Of a stretch of DNA of 64,000 bases, positions 55,382 through 63,011 are shown in pieces. The notes below the pieces were generated by a model. The model worked only from the letters and a program-made list of their open reading frames with translations, was not told the DNA's origin and searched no databases. The position numbers were made by a program, and so were the translations under genes. Every line of letters starts with the position of its first letter. Position 1 is the first letter of the stretch. The stretch is from Solwaraspora sp. WMMA2056 (GTDB taxonomy: Bacteria > Actinomycetota > Actinomycetes > Mycobacteriales > Micromonosporaceae): the NCBI RefSeq assembly GCF_030345095.1, contig NZ_CP128360.1, forward strand, positions 4,340,001 through 4,404,000, read 5' to 3'.

Positions 55382-55415
55382 GGGTCCGGCGGGACGTGGT
55401 CGGCGGGGCGTCGGA

Positions 55416-55505
55416 TCAGCCGTAGTGGTAGGGCCAGTAGATGTAGCGTCCGCTGACGCGACGCCGGCCGATGAGCCGGGTCGCCAGGTGCCGGAGCGTG
55501 CGCAT
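55416..55505 (-). CDS. 29-aa aromatic-tailed RiPP precursor peptide
   Basis: A tiny gene with an excellent ribosome site (GAGGAGGTGG about 6 nt before the ATG at 55505). The basic leader (MRTLRHLATRLIGRRRVSGR) is followed by YIYWPYHYG, seven of the last nine residues being Tyr, Trp, His or Pro. Short aromatic C-terminal cores next to a single P450 are the mark of cittilin, biarylitide and atropopeptide (tryptorubin) RiPPs; cittilin's core is YIYY. The upstream frame to 55631 is open but lacks a ribosome site. Probable core: about nine residues. Confidence 0.85.
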   Translation of the reverse strand: MRTLRHLATRLIGRRRVSGRYIYWPYHYG

Positions 55506-55527
55506 CTCGGCCACCTCCTCGATCAGT

Positions 55528-55545
55528 TGAGATGAATCGATCTCA
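55528..55545. promoter_or_regulatory. Inverted repeat before the RiPP precursor
   Basis: TGAGAT-GAATCG-ATCTCA, about 23 nt upstream of the precursor ATG. It may be an operator. Confidence 0.35.
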
Positions 55546-55640
55546 TGATCGTGGCACGTACCGGAGCGATCACGCAATGGAGCCGAATGAAAACTTGAGG
55601 TTACGGCGGTGAGGTCGACGTACTTCCACACAAGACGTCA

Positions 55641-55687
55641 CCGGCCGGGCCGGACGGGACGCTGGTCGTCCCGTCCGGCCCGGCCGG
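55641..55687. terminator. Long perfect hairpin after the subtilase gene
   Basis: A 21-bp arm starting CCGGCCGGGCCGGACGGGAC at 55641 pairs with its exact complement at 55667-55687, loop CTGGT. Terminates the minus-strand subtilase transcript ahead of the RiPP promoter. Confidence 0.85.
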
Positions 55688-55710
55688 CGGTGCCGTACGG
55701 TGCTGTTACC

Positions 55711-57405
55711 TCAGCGGTGGTGCAGCGGCCTGGTCACCGCCGCGAAGGCGTCGACGATGCCGTGACCGTAGAACCCGTTGAAGTTCTTCCCGCCGTCGCA
55801 GTAGGCGTCCCACTCGGGGGAGCGGCCCTCGTTGGCGTACGACACCAGACGCGGCTCCGGGCAGGCCGTCTTGGCCGCCGTCCGGTACAGGTGCGACTCC
55901 ACCTTGTCCGGGTCGAGGGTCAGCCCGCCGCGCCGCACGTCACGCTTGCCGTACTTGCTGACGATCAGCGCGGCCACCCCGGAGACGTGCGGCGACGCCA
56001 TCGAGGTGCCCTGCAGGTAGGTGTAGTACGCGCAGACCCCGGCGGCGGTGCACTCCTTGGCGACGTACGCCTCGGCACCGGGCACGATGTTGCCGTCGGC
56101 GTCGACCGCGCCCTCCTCCTGCAGCACGTGCAGCGGGTACGACGACAGGATCGTGTTGTCGTAGGTCCGGTGGGTCGGGGTGCCGTACCCGTCGCGGAAC
56201 CAGCCGCCCGGCGCGGCCACCGAGATCTGCTCGGTGCCGTAGTTGGAGTAGTCGGACTTGGCCTTCGACGGGCCGATCGCCGACACCCCGATCACATGTG
56301 CGCCTTCGACCGGCAGATCCCAGCAGGTCGAGTTGTCGATGGTGCGCAGCCGGGGGGTGCCGCCGTAGTTCGGGCTCGACGAGTCCGGGCGGGGGCTGCC
56401 CAGGTCCTCGTGGTTGTTGCCGAGCGAGCCGACCAGGGTGACGCCACGCTTGTGCGCGTACCGCAGGGCCCGGTTGACCGCCTCGATGGTGGCCCGCTGC
56501 GACGCCTGCTCCTCGGCGGAGTCGGCCGGGTTGTTCAGGCAGTTGTACAGCCACGGGTCGATGTAGAACGACATGTTGACCACGTCGATGCCGGCGTCAC
56601 CGGCGTAGACCAGGGCGTTGACGACCGAGTCGAGGAAGAAGTAGCCGGAGTCCTGGCCACCCTTGAGCGCCACCAGGGTGACGTTCGGGGCGACGCCGGA
56701 CAGGCCGAAGCCGTTCGCGGCCGCGCCGATGGTGCCGGCTACGTGGGTGCCGTGGCCGCTGTCGTCGCGGTCGACCGGGTCGAGGCAGCTCTCGACCTCA
56801 CACGGGCCGTCGATCTCCGGGATGTCCGGGGCGAAGTTGCGCGACAGGGAGTAGCTGAAGTTCGGCCGCAGGTCCGGGTGCTGGCCGTCGATGCCGGTGT
56901 CCAGGATGCCGACGGTGACGCCCCGCTTGCCCGGCTCGACCTTGCGGGACTTGTCTGCCCGCATCATGGCCAGGCCCCACAGCTTCTCGTCGAGCGGATC
57001 CATCCGGGTGCCGCGCTTGCCGGCGGCTCCGGCCGACCGGCCGCCGACGACGCGGTGCTCCTGCTCGACGGCGTCGAAGCGGGCCCGGGGGGCGTACCCG
57101 ATGGCGCGCTTCTCGGCGGCGCCGAGCAGCGCCGGGGCGGCCGCGACCCGGGCGGCGAAGTCGGCCTCCTCGGTGACGACCTCGTACATGCCGACGCTGG
57201 CGGTGCTGGCCACGACGGTGCCACCGGCAGCCTCGATGGCGGCGACGGCGGCGGCGGTGCTGGCGCCGGCCTCGGCGACCACTGTGTATGCGGCGGTGTC
57301 GTGCGACGTGTCCGGTGCGGCCACGGCCGGTCCGGCCGGTACGGCGCCCAGCAGGGCCAGCGCCGTCACGGTCGCGACGGCGCCAGCGGTGAAGCGTCTG
57401 CTCAC
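55711..57405 (-). CDS. Secreted S8 family serine peptidase (subtilase)
   Basis: 564 aa. Signal peptide to AVA, then a propeptide (about residues 35-150). Catalytic triad: Asp in VGILDTGIDGQHPDL (about 172), His in DDSGHGTHVAGTIG (about 222), and Ser in LQGTSMASPHVSG (about 465). Oxyanion Asn is likely in SLGNNHED. GTGs at 57408 and 57405 follow GAAGGGG; 57405 is chosen. Its gene lies just upstream of the RiPP pair on the same strand, separated by a terminator. A role as precursor protease is possible but not needed. Confidence 0.94.
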   Translation of the reverse strand: MSRRFTAGAVATVTALALLGAVPAGPAVAAPDTSHDTAAYTVVAEAGASTAAAVAAIEAAGGTVVASTASVGMYEVVTEEADFAARVAAAPALLGAAEKRAIGYAPRARFDAVEQEHRVVGGRSAGAAGKRGTRMDPLDEKLWGLAMMRADKSRKVEPGKRGVTVGILDTGIDGQHPDLRPNFSYSLSRNFAPDIPEIDGPCEVESCLDPVDRDDSGHGTHVAGTIGAAANGFGLSGVAPNVTLVALKGGQDSGYFFLDSVVNALVYAGDAGIDVVNMSFYIDPWLYNCLNNPADSAEEQASQRATIEAVNRALRYAHKRGVTLVGSLGNNHEDLGSPRPDSSSPNYGGTPRLRTIDNSTCWDLPVEGAHVIGVSAIGPSKAKSDYSNYGTEQISVAAPGGWFRDGYGTPTHRTYDNTILSSYPLHVLQEEGAVDADGNIVPGAEAYVAKECTAAGVCAYYTYLQGTSMASPHVSGVAALIVSKYGKRDVRRGGLTLDPDKVESHLYRTAAKTACPEPRLVSYANEGRSPEWDAYCDGGKNFNGFYGHGIVDAFAAVTRPLHHR

Positions 57406-57575
57406 CACATCATCCCCTTCGTAGAATGTGCATGTATCACACGGGATCGACGCCACTACGGGTAGTGGCGCCTGGGGTAATGTACAGCCGCTTCGTTACC
57501 GACGGGAGTCCGCTGTGGGCGGTGCTGGCCGGGCCGGCCGGTGGGCCGCGGTCGGCCCCCGGGCGGGCGCCGAGG

Positions 57576-58370
57576 TCAGTGGGCGGTGCCGATCCGCCAG
57601 TAGCCGGTGAAGGTGATCCGTCGCTTCGGAACTCCGATGTCGACGAGGTGACGCCGCCCGGTGGTCGGCAGAGCCTGCTCCCCGGCCAGGTAGGCGGAGA
57701 CGGTCGCCGGGGTGTCGGTGGTCCAGGCCGTGACGGCGGCGAGCGCGACGGAGCCGGGGCGGGTGCCGGGTTCCCGGTGCAGCCAGCGCACCTCGAAGCC
57801 GGTGGGGGCGTCGACCGGTTGGGCGTCGGCCGGGTCGGGGATCTCGATCACGGCCAGGCCCACGGCGTCGCGCGGCAGGTCGCGCAGGATGCCGGCGATC
57901 GCCGGCAGCGCCGTCTCGTCGCCGGCCAGCAGGTGGTACGTGGTGTCCGCCGGGTAGTCGTAGCCGCGGCCCTGGTCGAGCAGGGCGACGGTGTCGCCGG
58001 GTGCGGTCCGCTGCACCCAGCGGGTGGCCACCCCCTCGTCGCCGTGCACGACGAAGTCGATGTCGAGTTCGCGGTCGGCGGGGCGGAACGCCCGTACGGT
58101 GTAGTTGCGCAGGTGTGGCCGGGTCGCTGCCGGCATCCTCAGGTACTTCAGGTAGCCGATCGTGTCGGCCCGGTGCGGTACGTCGAAGTTGGTCTCCCCG
58201 CTCTCCTGCGGCAGGAACAGCCGGAACCAGTGGTCGAAGCCGTGGTCCGGTAGTCGCTGCAGTTGTTCGCCGCCGACGGTCACCCGGATGATGTTCGGGC
58301 TGATCCGTTTGGTGCCGACGACGTCGACGACACACAGCGTGGTGTGCTTCTTGGCATCCTTGAAGCTCAT
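57576..58370 (-). CDS. Siderophore-interacting FAD-dependent protein (SIP family)
   Basis: 264 aa. FAD-binding block RNYTVRAFR and NAD(P)-side TTYHLLAGDETALPAIAGIL with VRWLHREPG are the family signature; N-terminal IIRVTVGG. It reduces ferric siderophores in the cytosol. An iron box lies about 70-90 nt upstream, so it should be repressed when iron is plentiful. Confidence 0.93.
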   Translation of the reverse strand: MSFKDAKKHTTLCVVDVVGTKRISPNIIRVTVGGEQLQRLPDHGFDHWFRLFLPQESGETNFDVPHRADTIGYLKYLRMPAATRPHLRNYTVRAFRPADRELDIDFVVHGDEGVATRWVQRTAPGDTVALLDQGRGYDYPADTTYHLLAGDETALPAIAGILRDLPRDAVGLAVIEIPDPADAQPVDAPTGFEVRWLHREPGTRPGSVALAAVTAWTTDTPATVSAYLAGEQALPTTGRRHLVDIGVPKRRITFTGYWRIGTAH

Positions 58371-58440
58371 GGGTTTCTCCTTCCGGAAGCCCCGCTGGCG
58401 CCGCCCGACGGTCGCGCCCCGGCACTGATGATCAGCTAGG

Positions 58441-58459
58441 TCAGGTTTGGCTAACCTTA
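58441..58459. promoter_or_regulatory. IdeR/DtxR iron box
   Basis: TCAGGTTTGGCTAACCTTA matches the 19-bp consensus TTAGGTTAGGCTAACCTAA at 16 positions. It lies between the divergent SIP and rhodanese genes and could control both. Confidence 0.85.
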
Positions 58460-58610
58460 GTTGATGCCGGAGTCGTCGGGAAGCGCCGCCACCCGCCACC
58501 CGTCGGCTGCTGGCCGGGCACGGCCGGTCGGGCACGGCTGGCGGGATGTCCCGCAGGATTGGCACCACCGCCACTGTCCCCGACGGATGCCGGTCGGTGA
58601 CGATCCGACC

Positions 58611-59063
58611 ATGTCGAAGGTTCTCGCCGTGGCACCGGCGTCGCCGGCCGCCGCAGCCACCCATTTCGCCGCCCAACTGGCCTACCAGACCGACGTCAGC
58701 GACGTGCACGCCGACCTGGCCGCAGGCGTGTCCGACCTGGTCGTCGTCGATGCCCGGGGCATCGACGCGTGGCGGCACGGCCGGCTGCCGGGTGCGCTGC
58801 ACCTGCCGCACCAGGAGATCGCCACCCGGGCCGCCGACGTGGTGCCCGTCGGTGCCGTCGTCGTCACCTACTGTTGGGGGCCGGGTTGCAACGGCGCCAC
58901 CCGGGCCGCCCACCGGTTCGCCACGCTCGGCTACCAGGTCAAGGAGATGATCGGCGGATACGAGTACTGGGTCCGGGAGGGGTTCGAGGTGGTCGGCGAC
59001 GCGGGGCCACGTCGTGCCCGGGTCGACGAACTGACGGCGGTCGCCACCAGCTGCGACTGCTGA
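58611..59063 (+). CDS. Rhodanese-domain protein
   Basis: 150 aa. A single rhodanese domain: VVVDARGIDAWRHGRLPGALHLPHQEI and the active loop YCWGPGCNGATRAAHRFATLGYQVKEMIGGYEYW with the catalytic-site Cys. The second Cys of the loop (GPGC) may allow disulfide control. It moves a sulfane sulfur or acts as a redox sensor. Divergent from SIP and probably iron-regulated by the shared box. Confidence 0.9.
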   Translation: MSKVLAVAPASPAAAATHFAAQLAYQTDVSDVHADLAAGVSDLVVVDARGIDAWRHGRLPGALHLPHQEIATRAADVVPVGAVVVTYCWGPGCNGATRAAHRFATLGYQVKEMIGGYEYWVREGFEVVGDAGPRRARVDELTAVATSCDC

Positions 59064-59116
59064 CGCCGCTACCGCGCGGCCGGTCGGGCGCTGCGGCATG
59101 GCTGATCAACGCCGGC

Positions 59117-59142
59117 GGCCGTCCACCTGCGGGTGGACGGCC
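59117..59142. terminator. Hairpin between rhodanese and amidase genes
   Basis: GGCCGTCCACC pairs with GGTGGACGGCC (loop 4 nt). Convergent gene ends lie on both sides. Confidence 0.7.
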
Positions 59143-59168
59143 GGCACGGGTCGGACCTGACTGGTCGG

Positions 59169-60830
59169 TCACTGGGTGAGGTCGGCGACCTCCTCGGCGG
59201 TGAGCCGGCCCCGGGCGGCGGTGGCCGCCGCCGAACGGGCGGCCGTGGCGGGTGCGCTCGCCGGAGGCTCCGGCGGCCGCCGCCAGTGCCAGTCGGTGAC
59301 CGCCTGGTACGCGGCGGCGACCGACAGCAGCCGGTCCTCGGCGTAGGGCAGTCCACCGAGGATGGTGCCGATCGGCACCCCGCCGCCGGTGAACCCGATC
59401 GGGAACGCGATCTCCGGCAGTCCGACGATGTCGAACGGCACCGGACTGGTCTGCACCACCACGTCGCAGGTGCCGAAGATCTGGTCCAGGATCCGCTCCA
59501 GCAGCAGCAGCTTGGCCCGCTGACCGGTGACGTAGCCGTTGGCGTCGAGCAGGCAGCCCTGCAGCCAACTGGTCACCGACACGCCGAATCCGCGCAGATC
59601 GTCGCGTAGGTAGGGCATGAACGGCTCACTACGCTCGGGCAGTCGGACGTTGTTGAACGCGCCGCCGGTGAGCAGGTCCCACTCGTCAGGGAACGGCACC
59701 TCGACCAACTCGCACTCGGGGATCTCCGCCATGGCGGCGAGGAACGCCCGGCGGGCGAGCGCGGTCTCGGACGTGCCGTCCGCGTAGCCGGGCAGTACGC
59801 CGATCCGCGTCTTCCACCGCATCCGCAGGTTGCCGCCGTCGTAGCGCGGGGTGGCCGCGTTGATCAGGTTCGGCACCGGTGGCAGGCCCTGGCTGCGCGG
59901 GTCGGCCGGATCGGGTCCGGCCATCGCCATCAGCATGATGGCGGCGTCCTTGGCGTCGCGGGCCAGCGGTCCGGGATGGTCACGGCTGTAGGTCAGCGGA
60001 ATGATCCCGGCCAGCGACACCCGGCCCATCGTGGGTTTGATGCCGGTGAGGTTCTGTGCGTTGGACGGCGCGGTGATCGAACCGCCGGTCTGGGTGCCGA
60101 TGCCGGAGGTGGCCATCCGGCCGGCGACGGCGGTCGCGGTGCCGGTCGAGGAGCCGCCCGGGTTGGTCGACGGGTTCGTCGGCGTCCAAGCGTTGACCGT
60201 GGTGATCTGGCCGTTCGGCAGCGTGGCCCGGCTGGTGGCCAGCGGCCCCATCTGGGTCTTGCCGAGCACGATGCCGCCCTGCACGACGAGCTTCGCCACC
60301 GACGTGGCGTCGTACGGCGGCACGAAGTCCTGGAACAGGTAGGAGCTGGCGGTCGTCAGCACACCTTCGGTGAAGTAGTTGTCCTTGATGGCCAGCGGGA
60401 TGCCGTGCAGCGGGCCCCGGTACGGGCGGTTGGCCCACTGCCGGGCAGCCTTGAGCGCCGCGTCGGCGTTGACCAGATTGAACGCCAGGTACGTCGACTC
60501 GTACGCGGCGATCCGGTCCAGGTACGCCTGCACCAGCTCCACCGGGACGATCTTGTTGTGCCGGATCATCCAGGCGGCCTCGGACAACGTCCACTCGGTC
60601 GGGTCGGACATGACCGACTCGCGCGGCTTGTTGTACGCGGCACCCTTGTCCAGCTCGGGGTTGAACTTGACCGCCGGGCCGCTGACCGGGCTCGGTGCGG
60701 CCGAGGCGATGCCTGCCAGGCCGGGAAACGCCACGGTGCCGACGGTGGTGGCGGCGGCCAGTGCTGCCGTACGGGCCAGGAACGCCCGGCGGTCGAGCAA
60801 CCGGTCCAGCGGCTGCTGTACGTCTGTCAT
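59169..60830 (-). CDS. Tat-exported amidase signature protein
   Basis: 553 aa. Twin-arginine signal DRRAFLARTAALAAATTVGTVAFPGLAG. Amidase signature: catalytic Lys in GIPLAIKDNYF, the Gly/Ser region NPGGSSTGTATAVAGR and nucleophile Ser in GTQTGGSITAPS. AGAGGA before the ATG at 60830; an earlier ATG at 60845 overlaps the previous stop (ATGA) but has no ribosome site. The substrate is unknown. The 101-aa gene upstream is co-translated. Confidence 0.92.
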   Translation of the reverse strand: MTDVQQPLDRLLDRRAFLARTAALAAATTVGTVAFPGLAGIASAAPSPVSGPAVKFNPELDKGAAYNKPRESVMSDPTEWTLSEAAWMIRHNKIVPVELVQAYLDRIAAYESTYLAFNLVNADAALKAARQWANRPYRGPLHGIPLAIKDNYFTEGVLTTASSYLFQDFVPPYDATSVAKLVVQGGIVLGKTQMGPLATSRATLPNGQITTVNAWTPTNPSTNPGGSSTGTATAVAGRMATSGIGTQTGGSITAPSNAQNLTGIKPTMGRVSLAGIIPLTYSRDHPGPLARDAKDAAIMLMAMAGPDPADPRSQGLPPVPNLINAATPRYDGGNLRMRWKTRIGVLPGYADGTSETALARRAFLAAMAEIPECELVEVPFPDEWDLLTGGAFNNVRLPERSEPFMPYLRDDLRGFGVSVTSWLQGCLLDANGYVTGQRAKLLLLERILDQIFGTCDVVVQTSPVPFDIVGLPEIAFPIGFTGGGVPIGTILGGLPYAEDRLLSVAAAYQAVTDWHWRRPPEPPASAPATAARSAAATAARGRLTAEEVADLTQ

Positions 60831-60841
60831 GGCGTCCTCTG

Positions 60842-61147
60842 TCATCGGGGCTTGCGCCATTCGGTGCTGATGGACGGGTAGAGCATCGGTGCCGGCTGCT
60901 GGGACAGCGCCATCGCCGTCGCCGGGTCGGTGGCGTCCGGGGTGGGCAGCTGGTACGCGGCGAGCGTCGGGACGGTGCTGCGCATGAACGACCGCAGCGA
61001 GGCGAGTACGGAGTCACGACCGGGGGAGCCGGTGACCGGGTCGGCGGTGGTGCCGGCGGGCAGTTGGTCGAGGTCGATGCCGAGTGAGGCGAGCCGGGCG
61101 ATGATCAGAGTGTTCAGCTGATCGTCGGTCGGAGGGGTCGGGGCCAT
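60842..61147 (-). CDS. 101-aa hypothetical protein preceding the amidase
   Basis: MAPTPPTDDQLNTLIIARLA start with AGGAGG before the ATG. Helical N-terminus then a Pro/Thr-rich part; no signal peptide and no known motif. It is next to the amidase start, so it may be an amidase subunit or chaperone. Confidence 0.7.
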   Translation of the reverse strand: MAPTPPTDDQLNTLIIARLASLGIDLDQLPAGTTADPVTGSPGRDSVLASLRSFMRSTVPTLAAYQLPTPDATDPATAMALSQQPAPMLYPSISTEWRKPR

Positions 61148-61260
61148 GGAACCTCCTGGCTGTGAAGCGATGGCCCACAATCTGCGGTCGGATCGTGTCG
61201 GCGACGTGTCGCGACCATCACGTGATCATGAAGATGCCCAGGTCAGGGCCGATCGATGGG

Positions 61261-62409
61261 TCATTCTGCCGGCCCTGGTACGGATTGCCAGCTGATGCCG
61301 TCCACGGTGACCTGGCTGACCGACCACGGGTGGTGCCCGGAGCTCCACAGCCGTCCCGGCAGCGCGTCGAGGTCGCCGTACGGCCCGGCGGTGCCGGCCG
61401 TGAAGGTCGCCCCGTCGTCGTCGCTGATCCACGTCGGACACCGGTCCTGGCCGGTGCCGGCGACCAGCAGCCGCCCGTCGGCGCCGATGGTCGCCACCCG
61501 GGTCGTTACGGCAGGCAACGTCGTCGGCACCTCCTGCCACCGTTGGCCGCCGTCGTCAGTGCGCCACAGCGTCGGCCGGCTGCCGACACGGCTGTCGAAC
61601 AGCGCGAACGCCGTCGCGGCGTCCCGGGCCGCCAGCCCGCTGACCGTGGACCCGGCCGGCCCGGCACTCACCCGCCAGCTGGCACCCCGGTCGGTGCTGA
61701 CCGCCACCGCAGTGCCTGTGCCACCGACGGTGTACCCGGCCGTCCAGATCGCCCCGTCGGCGGTGACGTAGACCAGCCCCGTGTCGGTCGGCGGGTCGGC
61801 CAGCCGGTACAGCCGACCGTGCAGCGGGTCGACGGCCACCGGCGGCCGTAGGTCCGGGCAGGGCGTCAGACAGTTGACCGGCACCGCCCACGGGGGGAAG
61901 TCCGCGACCGTCAGCGCCGTGCCCGTCACGTCCGACCAGGTCCGGCCGGCGTCGGTCGAGACATGGTCGGTGGCGCCGACACCGACCAGGTAGACGTCCG
62001 GGGTGAGCGCGAACGCGATGACCCGCGACACCCGTTGGCCGGCGGTGTCGTGCAGACACGACGTCCCGGGGTCCGGTCCGACCAGCGGCAGCCAGCTGGC
62101 TCCGCCGTCCACACTGCGGGTGAACCGGACCTGGCAGTCCTGCTCACTGCTCTCGTAGCCGACAACGGTGCGGTCGTCGAAGACGACCAGCCGCAGGCCG
62201 GCCGTTGGCGGGTCGTCCGCGCCCAGGTCCCGCCCGACGGTGGCGGCCAGCCCGGGGGCGACGACCGCCACCACGAGCAGTCCGATCGCGACCCCCACCA
62301 GGGCCGTCAGCCGACGGCGTGCCCGCGTCCGCAGCCGCCGCAGCGGTGGCGCGGTGACCCGTCGGCCGATCCGGTCGGCGTCGAAGCCGGTCACCGAGGT
62401 CTCAGGCAT
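61261..62409 (-). CDS. BNR/sialidase-like beta-propeller, single N-terminal TM
   Basis: 382 aa. TM at about residues 33-55 (RLTALVGVAIGLLVVAVVAPGLAA), then several Asp-box repeats: SVDGGASWLP, STDAGRTWSDV, STDRGASWRVS, TDDGGQRWQEV, SDDDGATFTAG. The sialidase catalytic Arg triad is not evident, so it is likely a structural or binding propeller outside the membrane. It overlaps the sigma factor gene by 8 nt and may be its sensor or anti-sigma partner. Confidence 0.82.
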   Translation of the reverse strand: MPETSVTGFDADRIGRRVTAPPLRRLRTRARRRLTALVGVAIGLLVVAVVAPGLAATVGRDLGADDPPTAGLRLVVFDDRTVVGYESSEQDCQVRFTRSVDGGASWLPLVGPDPGTSCLHDTAGQRVSRVIAFALTPDVYLVGVGATDHVSTDAGRTWSDVTGTALTVADFPPWAVPVNCLTPCPDLRPPVAVDPLHGRLYRLADPPTDTGLVYVTADGAIWTAGYTVGGTGTAVAVSTDRGASWRVSAGPAGSTVSGLAARDAATAFALFDSRVGSRPTLWRTDDGGQRWQEVPTTLPAVTTRVATIGADGRLLVAGTGQDRCPTWISDDDGATFTAGTAGPYGDLDALPGRLWSSGHHPWSVSQVTVDGISWQSVPGPAE

Positions 62410-62959
62410 GGCTACTCCGATCCGGACGACGCGGTGTCAGGGGCGGCGGCGCTGCTGGGGGCCCGTCGAGCAGCGCCGCCAGGGCGACCCGGCCCCGCGA
62501 CAACCGGGACTTCACGGTGCCCTCGGTCACCCCGAGTGCTTCGGCCACCTCGGCGACCGGCAGGTCGGCCAGGTAGTGCAGGGCGATCGCGTGCCGCTGC
62601 CCGTCCGGCAGCTCTCGCAGCGCCCGCATCAGGGCGACGTGCGCGGTGGAGGTGTCGGCGATGAGCCGTTCGGCCTCGACCGGTGCCGCGAGCCGGGGCA
62701 GCAGCCGGGCCAGGATGCGGCGCCGCCGGTGCCGGCTGCGGGCGAGGTTCACCGCCACCCGGCGCAGCCACGCCTCCGGGTTGTCGAGTGTGGTGAACCG
62801 CTGCGGGAACATCAGCGCCCGCACGAACGCCTCCTGCACGACCTCCTGCGCCTCGCCGAGGTCACCGGTGACCGCGTACAGCTGGACGACGAGCCGCCGG
62901 TAGCAGCCGGCGTACAGCGCGCCGACGATGTCGTCGGCGGGCGCCGGGGAGTCTCGCAT
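62402..62959 (-). CDS. ECF/SigE-family RNA polymerase sigma factor
   Basis: 185 aa. Region 2 (YRRLVVQLYAVTGDLGEAQEVVQEAFVRALMFPQRF, ENPEAWLRRVAVNLARSRHRRR region) and region 4 (ALRELPDGQRHAIALHYLADLPVAEVAEALGVTEGTVKSRLSRGR) are complete. ATG at 62959; a GTG at 62971 is an alternative. Coupled to the propeller protein gene, which probably controls its activity. Confidence 0.92.
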   Translation of the reverse strand: MRDSPAPADDIVGALYAGCYRRLVVQLYAVTGDLGEAQEVVQEAFVRALMFPQRFTTLDNPEAWLRRVAVNLARSRHRRRRILARLLPRLAAPVEAERLIADTSTAHVALMRALRELPDGQRHAIALHYLADLPVAEVAEALGVTEGTVKSRLSRGRVALAALLDGPPAAPPPLTPRRPDRSSHA

Positions 62960-63011
62960 GCCTTGTCCCACTCCCCGGCGCGGTGCCAGGTTCCCGCGAT
63001 CGGCGATCCAA

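Noticed and set aside
55506-55631. 42-residue N-terminal extension of the RiPP precursor
   Set aside because: No ribosome site at 55631, whereas a strong one lies just before 55505; the extension also covers the likely promoter region.
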